Notes under the pieces: model-generated | Seen by the model: the letters and a program-made list of their open reading frames with translations, nothing else | Database searches by the model: none | What the model was told of the DNA's origin: nothing | Position numbers and translations under genes: made by a program | From: Microbacterium sp. TNHR37B | GTDB taxonomy: Bacteria; Actinomycetota; Actinomycetes; Actinomycetales; Microbacteriaceae | Assembly: GCF_001620065.1 (NCBI RefSeq) | Contig: NZ_LQGV01000001.1 | Location: 248,001 to 312,000 of the forward strand | Reading direction: 5' to 3' | Length of the DNA stretch: 64,000 nucleotides | Part shown: one piece after another, positions 48,517 to 57,077 of the stretch | How positions within the stretch are numbered: the stretch's first letter is position 1 | Layout: every line of letters begins with the position of its first letter

Positions 48517-49422
48517 GTGTCCCGCTCCGTTCCACACCCCTACGCCGCGCGCCTGGAGTCGATACCGGTCCTCCGCCGCGAGGTCGAGGTGGAGGGCGGA
48601 CGGACCGCCTACTGGACGTATGGGCCTGAGGACGCGGCGACGACGATCGTCGCCGTCCACGGTTTCCGTGGCGAGCATCACGGACTGGAACCGGTCGTCG
48701 CTCACCTGGAGGGCATCCGTGTCCTCTCTCCCGATCTCCCCGGTTTCGGAGAGACGCCGCCGCTTCCCGGGCGTCGGCACACCCTCGAGGCGTATGCCGC
48801 ATGGCTCACCGATTTCGTCGCCGAAGTGGCGCCGGGCGCGATCGTGCTGGGACACTCGTTCGGATCGATCGTGGCGGCGGCAGCGGTCGCCGGAGGGCTT
48901 CCCGCACCCCGCCTCATCCTCGTGAATCCCATCGGTGCTCCCGCGCTCGAGGGGCCACGGGGGGTGTTGACGAGGCTCGCGGTGTTCTACTACTGGGCGG
49001 GCGCCCGACTCCCACGCCGCCTCGGCGATGCGCTGCTGCGCAGCCGGATCATCGTGCGGGTCATGAGCGTGTCGATGGCCAAGACGAGAGACCGCGACCT
49101 GCGCCGCTTCATCCACGATCAGCACGACCGGTACTTCTCCCGTTTCGCCGACCGTGACGTTCTTCATGAGGCGTTCGTCACCTCGGTCTCCCACGACGTC
49201 AGCCAGTTCGCTCCCGCCATCACGACGCCGACGCTCCTGGTGGCCGCCGAGCGCGATGACATCACGCCGATCGAGGCCGAGCGACGGCTCCGCGGTCTGT
49301 TCCCCCGGGCCGAACTCGTCGAGATCGCCGGAGTCGGCCACCTGATCCATTACGAGACGCCGCGCGAGGCGGCCGAGGCGATCAGCCGGTTCCTGCGGAC
49401 TTCCGCCGACGATACGCGTTGA
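48517..49422 (+). CDS. Alpha/beta-fold hydrolase
   Basis: A 301-aa alpha/beta hydrolase. The oxyanion motif is AVHGFRGEHHG near residue 48, the nucleophile elbow GHSFGS near residue 114, an Asp in AERDDITP and the His in GVGHLIHYE near the C terminus. No signal peptide is present. Substrate is unknown; esterase, lipase or haloperoxidase-like activity are all possible. It overlaps the convergent CGNR gene by 41 nt. Confidence 0.9.
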   Translation: MSRSVPHPYAARLESIPVLRREVEVEGGRTAYWTYGPEDAATTIVAVHGFRGEHHGLEPVVAHLEGIRVLSPDLPGFGETPPLPGRRHTLEAYAAWLTDFVAEVAPGAIVLGHSFGSIVAAAAVAGGLPAPRLILVNPIGAPALEGPRGVLTRLAVFYYWAGARLPRRLGDALLRSRIIVRVMSVSMAKTRDRDLRRFIHDQHDRYFSRFADRDVLHEAFVTSVSHDVSQFAPAITTPTLLVAAERDDITPIEAERRLRGLFPRAELVEIAGVGHLIHYETPREAAEAISRFLRTSADDTR

Positions 49423-49942
49423 CGTTCATGCGGTTCCCGCAGTTGCCGGTGTCGCAGTAGCGCTTGGATCCGTTCTTGGAGTAGTCGACGTACACCCCGT
49501 CGCAGTCATCGGCTGCGCAGCGCCGGACGCGGTCCCACTGATCGGTCCGGATCACCTCTGCGAAGGCCATCGCCGCTTCCACGAGCATGCGCGTCGCCAG
49601 CGGCGCCGATGCCTCGGTGGCGTGGATGTGCCAGTCGTAGCCGTCGTGGATGACGAGCTGGGGCAGCGCATGGCCGTCGCGAAGCATCGCATTGACGAGG
49701 GGGACGGCGCCGACGCGATCCACCTCCCAGAGTCCGCGGATGCGGGGGCGGATGCGTCGCACGGCGGCGAGTTCCTCCTCGTCCCGGACGATCGCGCCGG
49801 TGTAGGGGAATCCCCGGAGGTAGTCGTCGAGATCGGAGGGTGACACCAGGCCGTCGACCCCCTCCGCGTTCGTCTCGGGGAGGGTGTTCACCAGAGCGAC
49901 GGCCGCCCGCAGGGACAGCTCGGTGTCACGGATGAAAACCAT
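49382..49942 (-). CDS. CGNR zinc-finger regulator
   Basis: A 186-aa protein with a C-terminal CGNR zinc finger: Cys pairs in RRCAADDC and RYCDTGNCGNRM, followed by the basic AYRRRK. The N-terminal ABATE-type domain (TELSLRAAVALVNTL, LDDYLRG, PLVNAMLRDG) may bind a ligand. Such proteins are thought to be transcription regulators, and this one faces an EamA exporter 55 bp away, which is a probable target. The ATG has GTCAGGAGT upstream. Its 3' end overlaps the hydrolase gene. Confidence 0.88.
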   Translation of the reverse strand: MVFIRDTELSLRAAVALVNTLPETNAEGVDGLVSPSDLDDYLRGFPYTGAIVRDEEELAAVRRIRPRIRGLWEVDRVGAVPLVNAMLRDGHALPQLVIHDGYDWHIHATEASAPLATRMLVEAAMAFAEVIRTDQWDRVRRCAADDCDGVYVDYSKNGSKRYCDTGNCGNRMNVNAYRRRKSAGTG

Positions 49943-49943
49943 G

Positions 49944-49980
49944 TTGACTCCTGACGCTCTTCGGCAGTACTGTCACCAGT
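49944..49980 (+). promoter_or_regulatory. Promoter and small palindrome between CGNR gene and eamA
   Basis: TTGACT (49944-49949) and TACTGT (49968-49973) are spaced 18 bp and could form the eamA promoter. ACTG-TCAC-CAGT (49969-49980) is a palindrome overlapping this -10 and may be the CGNR operator. The binding is inferred only. Confidence 0.35.
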
Positions 49981-49997
49981 GTAGCCAATGGTCACTC

Positions 49998-51032
49998 ATG
50001 ACAGGTGAAGCGCCCGTGACCCACACCAGAACCGTCGCCGTCTCGCCGTCCGGGCGTCCCGCCGCAGCGCTCTCGCGCAGCCGCAACGCAGGTCTCGTCC
50101 TGGCGGTGGTGTCCGCGCTCGCCTTCTCCTCGAGCGGGCCGCTCGTCAAGCCGCTGCTGGAGGAGGGCTGGTCGCTGTCGGCCGCGTTGATCGTGCGGAT
50201 GGGACTCGCCGGTGCCATCCTGTCGCCGGCGCTCGTGCGCGCCGTGCGGCGCGAGTCCTCGTTCTTCCGGCGCCACGGACTCTCCCTCCTCGCCTTCGGC
50301 CTCATTCCCGTCGCCGGCTGCCAGCTTCTCTTCTTCTCGGCGATGCAGCGGATGCCGGTCGCCGTCGCGCTTCTCATCCAGTACCTCGCTCCCGTGTTCC
50401 TCGTCCTCTACGTGTGGCTCCGCACGCGGAAGGCCCCGTCCCGGCTCGTTCTGGCCGGAGCGGTGATCGCGGTGGTCGGTCTCATCCTCGTCGTCGACGT
50501 CTCGGGAGCTCGCTTCGACCCGCTGGGCACCGTCTTCGCCCTCGGCGCGGCGCTGTGCGTCTGCGTCTATTTCGTGATGTCGGAGCGCACGGGCGACGAC
50601 CTCCCCGCCCTCGCGCTTGCCGCCGGCGGATTGCTGTGCGGGGCCGCGATCATGGCGGTGCTGGCGCTGACGGGCCTGCTGCCCTTCGCTGCTCCGGCGG
50701 TGACGGTCGTCTTCCGCGGCGTTGAGGTGCCCGGCTGGATGCCGTTGCTCTGGGTGGGCGCCGTCGGCACGACCGTCGGCTACGCATTGGGGATCATCGC
50801 AGTCCCGCGCGTCGGTGCGCGCTTGGGCTCGTTCGTCGGCCTGTCCGAGGTGCTCTTCGCGCTCCTGTTCGCCTGGCTGCTCCTCGGCGAGGCGCCCGGA
50901 CTCGTCCAGTTCCTCGGCGGGGCGTTGATCCTTCTCGGCGTCGTCCTCGTGCGCCTCGACGCCGGGGCGCCGGACCTGGCTACTGTTCCCGTCGAGCCGC
51001 TTCCAGCAGAGGTCGCACCCGATAACCGATGA
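49998..51032 (+). CDS. EamA/DMT-family transporter
   Basis: A 344-aa membrane protein with about ten hydrophobic helices in two EamA repeats. The first repeat has AFSSSGPLVKPLLEEG and LIPVAGCQLLFFSAM; the second has VGTTVGYALGIIAVPRVGARLGSFVGLSE, abbreviated here to GTTVGYALGIIAVPRVGA, ending in the typical LLLGEAPGLVQFLGGALI. DMT transporters export amino acids or drug-like metabolites; the substrate is unknown. It is divergent from the CGNR gene. Its last 53 nt overlap the convergent Lrp-type gene. Confidence 0.88.
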   Translation: MTGEAPVTHTRTVAVSPSGRPAAALSRSRNAGLVLAVVSALAFSSSGPLVKPLLEEGWSLSAALIVRMGLAGAILSPALVRAVRRESSFFRRHGLSLLAFGLIPVAGCQLLFFSAMQRMPVAVALLIQYLAPVFLVLYVWLRTRKAPSRLVLAGAVIAVVGLILVVDVSGARFDPLGTVFALGAALCVCVYFVMSERTGDDLPALALAAGGLLCGAAIMAVLALTGLLPFAAPAVTVVFRGVEVPGWMPLLWVGAVGTTVGYALGIIAVPRVGARLGSFVGLSEVLFALLFAWLLLGEAPGLVQFLGGALILLGVVLVRLDAGAPDLATVPVEPLPAEVAPDNR

Positions 51033-51453
51033 CCTCGCCCATGACCAGCGAGGTCTCCGTGCGTTCGATCCCGTCGATCGCGAGGATCCGCGCGTCGACG
51101 GCGAAGAGGTGCTGTGTGTCGCGGGCCGCCACACGAGCCAGCAGGTCGACCTGGCCGCTCAGTCCGTGCGCGTGCAGGACCTCCGGGATGAGTGACAGCT
51201 CTGCCGTGATCCGCGGGAGATCGGCCTGGCGGACGACGATACTGATCATGGCCTCGATCGGATAGCCGAGAGCAGCGGGGGAGACGGCGCGTTCGAAGGA
51301 ACCGAAGACACCGGATCGCTCGAGCTTCGCCATGCGCGCCTGCACCGTGTTGCGGGAGAGCCCGAGGCGATCGGCGAGCGCCACGACCGTTGCGCGGTGA
51401 TCGTCGGCGAGCGCGCTCAGGAGTTCGAGGTCGACGTGGTCCAGGGATCCCAT
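50980..51453 (-). CDS. Lrp/AsnC-family regulator
   Basis: A 157-aa Lrp/AsnC regulator. The N-terminal HTH is DLELLSALADDHRATVVALADRLGLSRNTVQARM, abbreviated to ADRLGLSRNTVQARM, followed by the KLERSGVFGSFERAV hinge. The C-terminal RAM domain binds amino acids or oxoacids and forms the oligomer. It is divergent from the branched-chain oxoacid dehydrogenase operon, as Lrp-type BkdR is in other bacteria, so it probably controls that operon. The ATG lies 8 nt from a minus-strand TACCGT. It overlaps eamA at the 3' end. Confidence 0.92.
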   Translation of the reverse strand: MGSLDHVDLELLSALADDHRATVVALADRLGLSRNTVQARMAKLERSGVFGSFERAVSPAALGYPIEAMISIVVRQADLPRITAELSLIPEVLHAHGLSGQVDLLARVAARDTQHLFAVDARILAIDGIERTETSLVMGEVIGYRVRPLLEAARREQ

Positions 51454-51498
51454 AGTGCGAAACGGTAGCAGGTCGGGAGAGTCAGAACTGCGCAACAT

Positions 51499-51525
51499 GC
51501 TCAATGGGGTCCTGGTTGCTTGAGC
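51499..51525. promoter_or_regulatory. Inverted repeat upstream of the oxoacid dehydrogenase operon
   Basis: GCTCAA (51499-51504) and TTGAGC (51520-51525) are inverted with centres 21 bp apart, two helical turns. The right arm is also the -35 hexamer of the downstream promoter. It is a reasonable binding site for the adjacent Lrp-type regulator; this is inferred. Confidence 0.4.
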
Positions 51526-51548
51526 TAGGTGCGACTGCGACGTAGTGT
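51520..51548 (+). promoter_or_regulatory. Promoter of the branched-chain oxoacid dehydrogenase operon
   Basis: TTGAGC (51520-51525) and TAGTGT (51543-51548) are separated by exactly 17 bp. Transcription would begin near 51555, giving an 87-nt leader before ATG 51642. Confidence 0.5.
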
Positions 51549-51551
51549 CGC

Positions 51552-51578
51552 GGCATCCGGAGCATGATCCCGGATGCC
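51552..51578 (+). promoter_or_regulatory. Perfect inverted repeat at the operon's predicted transcription start
   Basis: GGCATCCGG-AGCATGATC-CCGGATGCC has 9-bp perfect arms and a 9-nt centre. It covers the predicted start site of the promoter at 51520-51548. It could be an operator for the divergent Lrp-type regulator or a 5'-end RNA hairpin. Confidence 0.5.
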
Positions 51579-51641
51579 CGGCGACGATGCCGAGACGCTC
51601 TCCGCTGTGTCGTTCACGAGACGACCTGGCGGACAGAAGGG

Positions 51642-52775
51642 ATGACGATGACGTATACCCCGACCACACAGGAGAGATCCTCCGTCGATCTGGATCTGCC
51701 TGCCCAGTTGCTGACCCCCGAGGGCGAGCGGATCAGCGATGAGCGCCTGGACCGCTGGGCCGCCGACCTCGACACCGACAGCCTGCGGACGCTCTACCGC
51801 GACATGGCGGTCGCGCGACGCGTGGACGCCGAAGGCGTCGCACTGCAGCGGCAGGGCCAGTTGGGGCTCTGGGCGCCGGCGCAGGGTCAGGAGGCGGTGC
51901 AGATCGGAACCGCGCGCGCGTGCCGGGCCGACGACTTCCTCTTCACGAGCTACCGAGAGCTCGGTGTCCTCCTTGTCCGCGAGGCCGCTCCCGCCGACCT
52001 GGTGCTGACGTGGCGGGGAGAGGCCCTTTCCACCATCGATCCGTACGCCCTCCACGTCGCTCCGCCGCAGATCATCATCGGCGCGCAGACGCTGCACGCG
52101 GTCGGATACGCGATGGGCATTCAGCGCGACAGGTCCGACCAGGTCGCGGTCGCCTACTTCGGCGACGGGGCCACGAGCCAGGGCGACGTGAACGAGGCCA
52201 TGGTCTTCGCGGCCTCCTTCGGGGCGCCCGTGGTGTTCGTCTGCTCGAACAACCACTGGGCGATCTCGGAGCCGGTCTCGGTGCAGGCTGCTGTGCCGCT
52301 CGCCGCCCGGGCTCCGGGATTCGGCATCCCGAGTCTCCGGGTCGATGGAAACGACGTGATCGCCTCGACCGCGGCGATGCGGTGGGCGCTCGACCATGCG
52401 CGAAGCGGCGGCGGCCCGGTGTTCCTCGAGGCAGTCACCTACCGCATGGGGCCTCACACGACCTCGGACGACCCCACCCGCTACCGCTCCGCCGAGGAAC
52501 TGGAGATCTGGCGTGCGCGCGATCCGCTGCTCCGCCTCGAACGACACCTCACCGCCGTCGGAGCGTTCGACGAAGGGTTCCGAGCCGAGATCGACGCGGT
52601 GGCGGGGGAGTTCACGTCTCGGATGCGTGCCGCCGCGATCAACGCCGTCACACGGCCGGCTATCGAGGTGCTCGACGACGTCTATGCCCAGCCGCATGCG
52701 GGGATCGACGAGCAGCGCGCGGCTTTCGCCTCGTACCTGGCGGGCTTCGCGCCCGACGAAGGGGGTTCTCGATGA
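51642..52775 (+). CDS. Branched-chain 2-oxoacid dehydrogenase E1 alpha subunit
   Basis: A 377-aa TPP-dependent dehydrogenase alpha subunit. The thiamine-diphosphate motif is GDGATSQGDVNEAMVFAA near residue 178, with NNHWAIS following. AQGQEAVQIG near residue 81 and the phosphorylation-loop-like YRMGPHTTSDDPTRYR near residue 267 are typical. It acts with the E1 beta and E2 genes downstream on 2-oxoacids from Val, Leu and Ile. Pyruvate or acetoin cannot be excluded. ATG 51642 has GAAGGG upstream. It overlaps E1 beta by 4 nt. Confidence 0.92.
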   Translation: MTMTYTPTTQERSSVDLDLPAQLLTPEGERISDERLDRWAADLDTDSLRTLYRDMAVARRVDAEGVALQRQGQLGLWAPAQGQEAVQIGTARACRADDFLFTSYRELGVLLVREAAPADLVLTWRGEALSTIDPYALHVAPPQIIIGAQTLHAVGYAMGIQRDRSDQVAVAYFGDGATSQGDVNEAMVFAASFGAPVVFVCSNNHWAISEPVSVQAAVPLAARAPGFGIPSLRVDGNDVIASTAAMRWALDHARSGGGPVFLEAVTYRMGPHTTSDDPTRYRSAEELEIWRARDPLLRLERHLTAVGAFDEGFRAEIDAVAGEFTSRMRAAAINAVTRPAIEVLDDVYAQPHAGIDEQRAAFASYLAGFAPDEGGSR

Positions 52776-53800
52776 CGGAGTCGACGCGAGCCAGTGAACT
52801 GACCATGGGGAAGGCTCTCGGTGCCGGCCTCCGGCGCGCCATGCGCGACGACGAGCGCGTGCTCGTGATGGGCGAGGACATCGGCCGCCTCGGCGGAGTG
52901 TTCCGAATCACGGACGGACTCCTCGACGAGTTCGGCAGCGACCGTGTGGTGGACACCCCTCTTGCCGAGTCGGGAATCGTCGGTACCGCTGTCGGCCTGG
53001 CGTACCGGGGGTACCGGCCGGTGGTGGAGATCCAGTTCGACGGGTTCGTCTACCCCGCCTTCGATCAGATCGTCTGCCAGGTGGCCAAGCTCCAGTACCG
53101 CACACAAGGGCGAGTGAAGATGCCGATCACGATCCGTATCCCGTGGGCCGGGGGCGTGGGGGCGGCCGAACACCACTCCGAATCTCCCGAAGCGTACTTC
53201 GTCCACACCGCGGGGCTCCGAGTGGTGGCGGTCTCCCATCCCCAAGACGCGTACACCATGCTCCGGCAGGCGATCGCGTGCGACGATCCGGTCGTGTTCT
53301 TCGAGCCCAAACGCCTGTACCACGCGAAGGGTCCCGTCGACCTCGACGGCGACATCGCCGATGCGCCTCCGATGGGCGTGGCCAGAGTCGTGCGCCCGGG
53401 CGAAGACGTCACGATCCTCACGTACGGCGCACAGGTGACGACGGCGCTGGATGCAGCCATCGCGGCGGAGGACGAGGGCGTCTCTCTCGAGGTCATCGAT
53501 CTGCGTTCGCTGTCTCCGGTGGACTACCGGACGATCACCGCATCGGTGCGCAAGACCGGTCGCGTCGTGGTCACGCACGAGGCGGCGCGAGAAGGCGGCG
53601 TCGGAGCCGAACTGATCGCGTCGGTGACCGAAAGGTGCTTCCCCTACCTCGAGGCCGCCCCGTTGCGGGTGACCGGCCACGACATCCCCTATCCGCCCGC
53701 GAAGCTCGAGAAGCACCATCTTCCCGATCTTGACCGGCTTCTCGACGCCGTCGACCGGGTGCGGGACGTGCCCCGCGCGGGAGCGGGGGTGGTCGCGTGA
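52772..53800 (+). CDS. Branched-chain 2-oxoacid dehydrogenase E1 beta subunit
   Basis: A 342-aa transketolase-like beta subunit. The N terminus has VLVMGEDIGRLGGVFRIT (residues about 30-47), then DTPLAESGIVGTAVGLAYRG, VEIQFDGFVYPAFDQIVCQ and EAAREGGVGAEL. The C-terminal VTGHDIPYPPAKLEKHHLPD matches branched-chain and acetoin enzymes. It overlaps E1 alpha at its start (ATGA) and E2 at its end (GTGA). Confidence 0.94.
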   Translation: MTESTRASELTMGKALGAGLRRAMRDDERVLVMGEDIGRLGGVFRITDGLLDEFGSDRVVDTPLAESGIVGTAVGLAYRGYRPVVEIQFDGFVYPAFDQIVCQVAKLQYRTQGRVKMPITIRIPWAGGVGAAEHHSESPEAYFVHTAGLRVVAVSHPQDAYTMLRQAIACDDPVVFFEPKRLYHAKGPVDLDGDIADAPPMGVARVVRPGEDVTILTYGAQVTTALDAAIAAEDEGVSLEVIDLRSLSPVDYRTITASVRKTGRVVVTHEAAREGGVGAELIASVTERCFPYLEAAPLRVTGHDIPYPPAKLEKHHLPDLDRLLDAVDRVRDVPRAGAGVVA

Positions 53801-55173
53801 TCGCCGAGTTCCGTCTGCCCGATCTCGGTGAGGGACTCCCCGAGGCCGAGATCGTGCAGTGGCACGTGGCGCCCGGAGATGAGGTGGCTCTGAATCAGAC
53901 GCTCGCCGAAGTGGAGACCGCGAAGGCCGTCGTCGAGCTGCCCTCGCCGTACGCCGGCGTCGTCGCCCATCTGCAGCACCGAGAGGGAGACGTGGTCGCC
54001 GTCGGCGATCTTCTGGTCTCCTTCGATGTCGACACGGGCGACGAGTCCGCGTCGTCGGAGGAGTCGGGTGAGACACGTGCGGTGCCCGAACGCGACGCCG
54101 CCGACCCGCCCAACCTCGTGGGGTATGGTGCCCCTCAGCGATCGTCGGAGCGCCCACGCCGTCGGCCGAGACGAGCACCGCACGAGGGGGCGCCAGACAG
54201 CGAGATCGATGCCCGCGCGGCCGCCCCGCACGATGCCGTCGATGCGCTTGCCGAGGACGGTTCCCTGTCGGAGCGTCCGCGCTCCACGCCGCCCGTTCGC
54301 GCGCTCGCGAGAGACCTGGGCGTGGACCTCACGGCCATCGAGCCCACGGGTCCCGACCGACTGATCACACGCGCCGACGTCGAACGCGCGGCGGCAGCAC
54401 GACCGGCCGTTCACGACCGACCGACGGTGCCGGTGGGGGCGGAGCGCGAAGCGTCCGGCGGGAGGGCGGCCATCGACGAGACGCGGATCCCGATTCGCGG
54501 TGTCCGCAAGGCGACGGCCGCCGCCATGGTCGAGAGCGCCTTCACCGCGCCGCATGTGACGGTCTTCCTGAGCGTCGACGTCACGCGCTCGATGCGTTTC
54601 CTCGACGACCTGCGTGAGGACGGCGCCACCGGCGAGGTCCGCGTCGGAGTGCTGGCCCTCGTGGCGAAGGCGGTGTGCCTCGCGCTTCCTCGACATCCCG
54701 AGCTCAATGCCCACTGGGACGACGCGGGCGGGGAGATCGTCCAGTACCGACACGTTCATCTCGGTATCGCCGCCGCGACCGAGCGGGGGCTCGTCGTCCC
54801 GCACATTCCTCACGCCGAGGGGCTCTCGCTCGTGGAGCTGGCCGAAGCGATCGGCGATCTCGCGCGCACCGCTCGTGACGGGCGGACGCCTCTCGACCGC
54901 CTCCGGGGGAGCACCTTCTCCCTCACGAACTTCGGTGTCTTCGGCGTGGACGCCGGCACTCCGATCCTCAATCCCGGGGAGACCGGGATCCTGGGGGTCG
55001 GCACCGTCCGACGGCAGCCGTGGGAGCACCGAGGAGAGGTGGCATTGCGCGACGTGCTCACGTTGAGCCTGTCCTTCGATCACCGTGTGGTCGACGGGGA
55101 GCAGGGTGCGAGGTTCCTTCACGCCGTCGGCGAGGTGCTGCACGATCCCGCGCGCACGCTCCTGCTCGCCTGA
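53797..55173 (+). CDS. Dihydrolipoamide acyltransferase (E2) of the oxoacid dehydrogenase
   Basis: A 458-aa E2 core enzyme. One lipoyl domain lies at residues 1-80, with the lipoylated Lys in VETAKAVVEL (about residue 42). A charged linker leads to the E1/E3-binding domain (PPVRALARDLGVDL, near 170). The catalytic domain has HVTVFLSVDVTR and the active site SFDHRVVDGEQGARF with the HxxxDG motif near the end. No E3 gene is present here; E3 is probably encoded elsewhere. The GTG start overlaps the E1 beta stop. Confidence 0.95.
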   Translation: MIAEFRLPDLGEGLPEAEIVQWHVAPGDEVALNQTLAEVETAKAVVELPSPYAGVVAHLQHREGDVVAVGDLLVSFDVDTGDESASSEESGETRAVPERDAADPPNLVGYGAPQRSSERPRRRPRRAPHEGAPDSEIDARAAAPHDAVDALAEDGSLSERPRSTPPVRALARDLGVDLTAIEPTGPDRLITRADVERAAAARPAVHDRPTVPVGAEREASGGRAAIDETRIPIRGVRKATAAAMVESAFTAPHVTVFLSVDVTRSMRFLDDLREDGATGEVRVGVLALVAKAVCLALPRHPELNAHWDDAGGEIVQYRHVHLGIAAATERGLVVPHIPHAEGLSLVELAEAIGDLARTARDGRTPLDRLRGSTFSLTNFGVFGVDAGTPILNPGETGILGVGTVRRQPWEHRGEVALRDVLTLSLSFDHRVVDGEQGARFLHAVGEVLHDPARTLLLA

Positions 55174-55204
55174 TCGGTCGATGCCCTCGCAGGGAAGACG
55201 AGCA

Positions 55205-55813
55205 TCACGCCTGCAGTGCGGCGAGCGCCATCTCCCGGAGGACGCCGTGCACGGACTCCTGGCCGCCGGAGCGGAGGGTCGACTCCCGGGCGCGGCGGGC
55301 GCTGTGGGGCGTCGAGTTGATCAGGCCGATCGCGGCCAGCGCCCGCGTCCGGTTCTCGGGGACGGGGCGATCGGGGCGGAGCTGGTGGAGGACGTCCACC
55401 CAGATGTCGAGGTACTCCCGCTGGAGCTCTCGCACCCGCGCGCGCGTCTCCGGCGCCAGCTGATCGAGATCGCGATCCTGGACGCGGATGACGTCGGCGT
55501 CGGCCAGGGCGAACGCGACGTGGAAGTCGACGAGTGCGGGCAGGGCCTCGGCGGCGATGGAGTGCGCGTCGCGCGCGGCGCGTCCGCCGGCGAGGAGGCG
55601 TTCGCTGACCCCCAGCAGGATCTCGGCCAGGAGCGCCTGCTTGTTCTGGAAGTGGCGATAGAGGGCGGGACCGCTGACCCCCACTTGGGCGCCGAGATCC
55701 TCGAGCGTCGCCCCTACGTATCCTCGCTCGGCGAACAGGCGTGCCGCGGCGCGCACGAGCGATCGGTGTCGGTCCGCCTTGGCGCGCTCGCGGTCGGTGA
55801 CTCCCATTGCCAT
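55205..55813 (-). CDS. TetR-family regulator
   Basis: A 202-aa TetR regulator. The HTH is AARLFAERGYVGATLEDLGAQVGVSGPALYRHF, abbreviated here to ATLEDLGAQVGVSGPALY, near residues 36-53. The C-terminal ligand-binding part resembles fatty-acid or acyl-CoA-responsive members. It is divergent from the acyl-CoA dehydrogenase gene and has a palindrome 5 nt upstream of its start, so it probably represses itself and that gene. It is convergent with the E2 gene. ATG 55813 is the first of two in-frame ATGs. Confidence 0.9.
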   Translation of the reverse strand: MAMGVTDRERAKADRHRSLVRAAARLFAERGYVGATLEDLGAQVGVSGPALYRHFQNKQALLAEILLGVSERLLAGGRAARDAHSIAAEALPALVDFHVAFALADADVIRVQDRDLDQLAPETRARVRELQREYLDIWVDVLHQLRPDRPVPENRTRALAAIGLINSTPHSARRARESTLRSGGQESVHGVLREMALAALQA

Positions 55814-55817
55814 CTCA

Positions 55818-55833
55818 GTTAACCCTCGCTAAC
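55818..55833. promoter_or_regulatory. Probable TetR operator
   Basis: GTTA-ACCCTCGC-TAAC is an inverted repeat with 4-bp outer arms and partial inner symmetry. It is 5 bp upstream of the tetR start. A further half site GCTAACC occurs at 55856-55862. The divergent acyl-CoA dehydrogenase promoter lies beside it. Confidence 0.5.
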
Positions 55834-55918
55834 CTCGGGGTGTCGGTGAGTGAAAGCTAACCGAGTGCGTCTCTCGCCAGCAAGCGCCGGGGGCCTTCGT
55901 GACGTCGATGGAGATGAC

Positions 55919-57061
55919 ATGAACATGACCGAAGAGGAGCGCGAGCTCGCAGCGCTCGTGCGCGATTTCGCGGAGCAGGTGGTCGCTCCGCGGTCCTACG
56001 AGGCCGATCGCACGAAGACCCTCCCGCTGGACGTCGTCGCAGGGATGGGGGAGCTGGGCCTGTTCGGATTGCCGTTCCCCGAGGAGTACGGGGGTCAGGG
56101 CGGCGACTACTTCGCCCTGTGCCTGGCGATCGAGGCCATCGCCCGCGTGGATCAGTCGCTGGCGATCACCCTGGAGGCGGGCGTCGGGCTCGGTGCGATG
56201 CCGGTCTATCGCTTCGGCACCGAGGAACAGAAGCGGGAGCTCCTCCCGTCGCTCCTGCGAGGCGAGGCGCTGGCCGGGTTCGGCCTCACCGAGCCCGAGG
56301 CGGGATCCGATGCCGGCGCCACGCGCACGATGGCGCGACGAGAGGGCGAAGAGTGGGTGATCGACGGTGCGAAGCAGTTCATCACGAACTCCGGCACGCC
56401 GCTGACGCGCTTCGTCACCGTGACCGCCGTCACCGGCGAACACGATGGTCGCAAGGAGATCTCCACCCTGATCGTCCCGACCGACGCGCCGGGCTTCCAG
56501 GTGGGGCCGGCGTACGACAAGGTCGGCTGGCACGCGTCGGACACCCACCCCCTCACCTTCGATGGCGTGCGGGTGCCGGTGGCGAACCTGCTCGGCGAGC
56601 AGGGGAGGGGGTATGCGAACTTCCTGAACATCCTCGACGAAGGTCGTATCGCGATCGCTGCACTGTCCACGGGGGCGGCGGAGGGATGTCTGGAAGAAGC
56701 GCTCGCCTACGCCACGTCCCGCCGCGTCTTCGGCGAGCCGCTCGCCTCCCGGCAGCACGTACAGTTCACCCTCGCCCGCATGCGTCAGCGCGTGCACAAC
56801 GCCCGGCTCGGATGGCAGCACGCCGCTCGCCTTCGTGACAGCGGACTGCCGTTCAAGGCGGAGGCGGCGATCGCGAAGCTCACGGCCAGTGATGCGGCGA
56901 TGGACAACGCCCGCGACGCCACGCAGATCCTCGGCGGCAACGGCTTCATGAACGAGTACGCATCGGCACGGCACTTCCGCGACTCGAAGGTCCTGGAGAT
57001 CGGCGAGGGGACGACCGAAGTACAGCTGCTCGTGATCGCCCGCGCGCTCGGCGTCGCCTGA
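55919..57061 (+). CDS. Acyl-CoA dehydrogenase
   Basis: A 380-aa FAD-dependent acyl-CoA dehydrogenase. FAD-contact motifs are AGFGLTEPEAGSDAG near residue 120 and KQFITNSGTP near residue 155. The C-terminal QILGGNGFMNEY and EIGEGTTEVQ carry the likely catalytic Glu. Its position beside the branched-chain oxoacid dehydrogenase suggests isobutyryl-, 2-methylbutyryl- or isovaleryl-CoA as substrate, which is inferred. ATG 55919 has GATGGAG upstream; ATG 55925 is also possible. Confidence 0.92.
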   Translation: MNMTEEERELAALVRDFAEQVVAPRSYEADRTKTLPLDVVAGMGELGLFGLPFPEEYGGQGGDYFALCLAIEAIARVDQSLAITLEAGVGLGAMPVYRFGTEEQKRELLPSLLRGEALAGFGLTEPEAGSDAGATRTMARREGEEWVIDGAKQFITNSGTPLTRFVTVTAVTGEHDGRKEISTLIVPTDAPGFQVGPAYDKVGWHASDTHPLTFDGVRVPVANLLGEQGRGYANFLNILDEGRIAIAALSTGAAEGCLEEALAYATSRRVFGEPLASRQHVQFTLARMRQRVHNARLGWQHAARLRDSGLPFKAEAAIAKLTASDAAMDNARDATQILGGNGFMNEYASARHFRDSKVLEIGEGTTEVQLLVIARALGVA

Positions 57062-57065
57062 CGGA

Positions 57066-57071
57066 TAGCCT
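57066..57071 (+). promoter_or_regulatory. -10 box TAGCCT, leaderless promoter of the CitE-like gene
   Basis: TAGCCT ends 6 nt before GTG 57078 and lies 4 nt after the acyl-CoA dehydrogenase stop. Read-through from that gene is also likely. Confidence 0.45.
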
Positions 57072-57077
57072 GACGAG

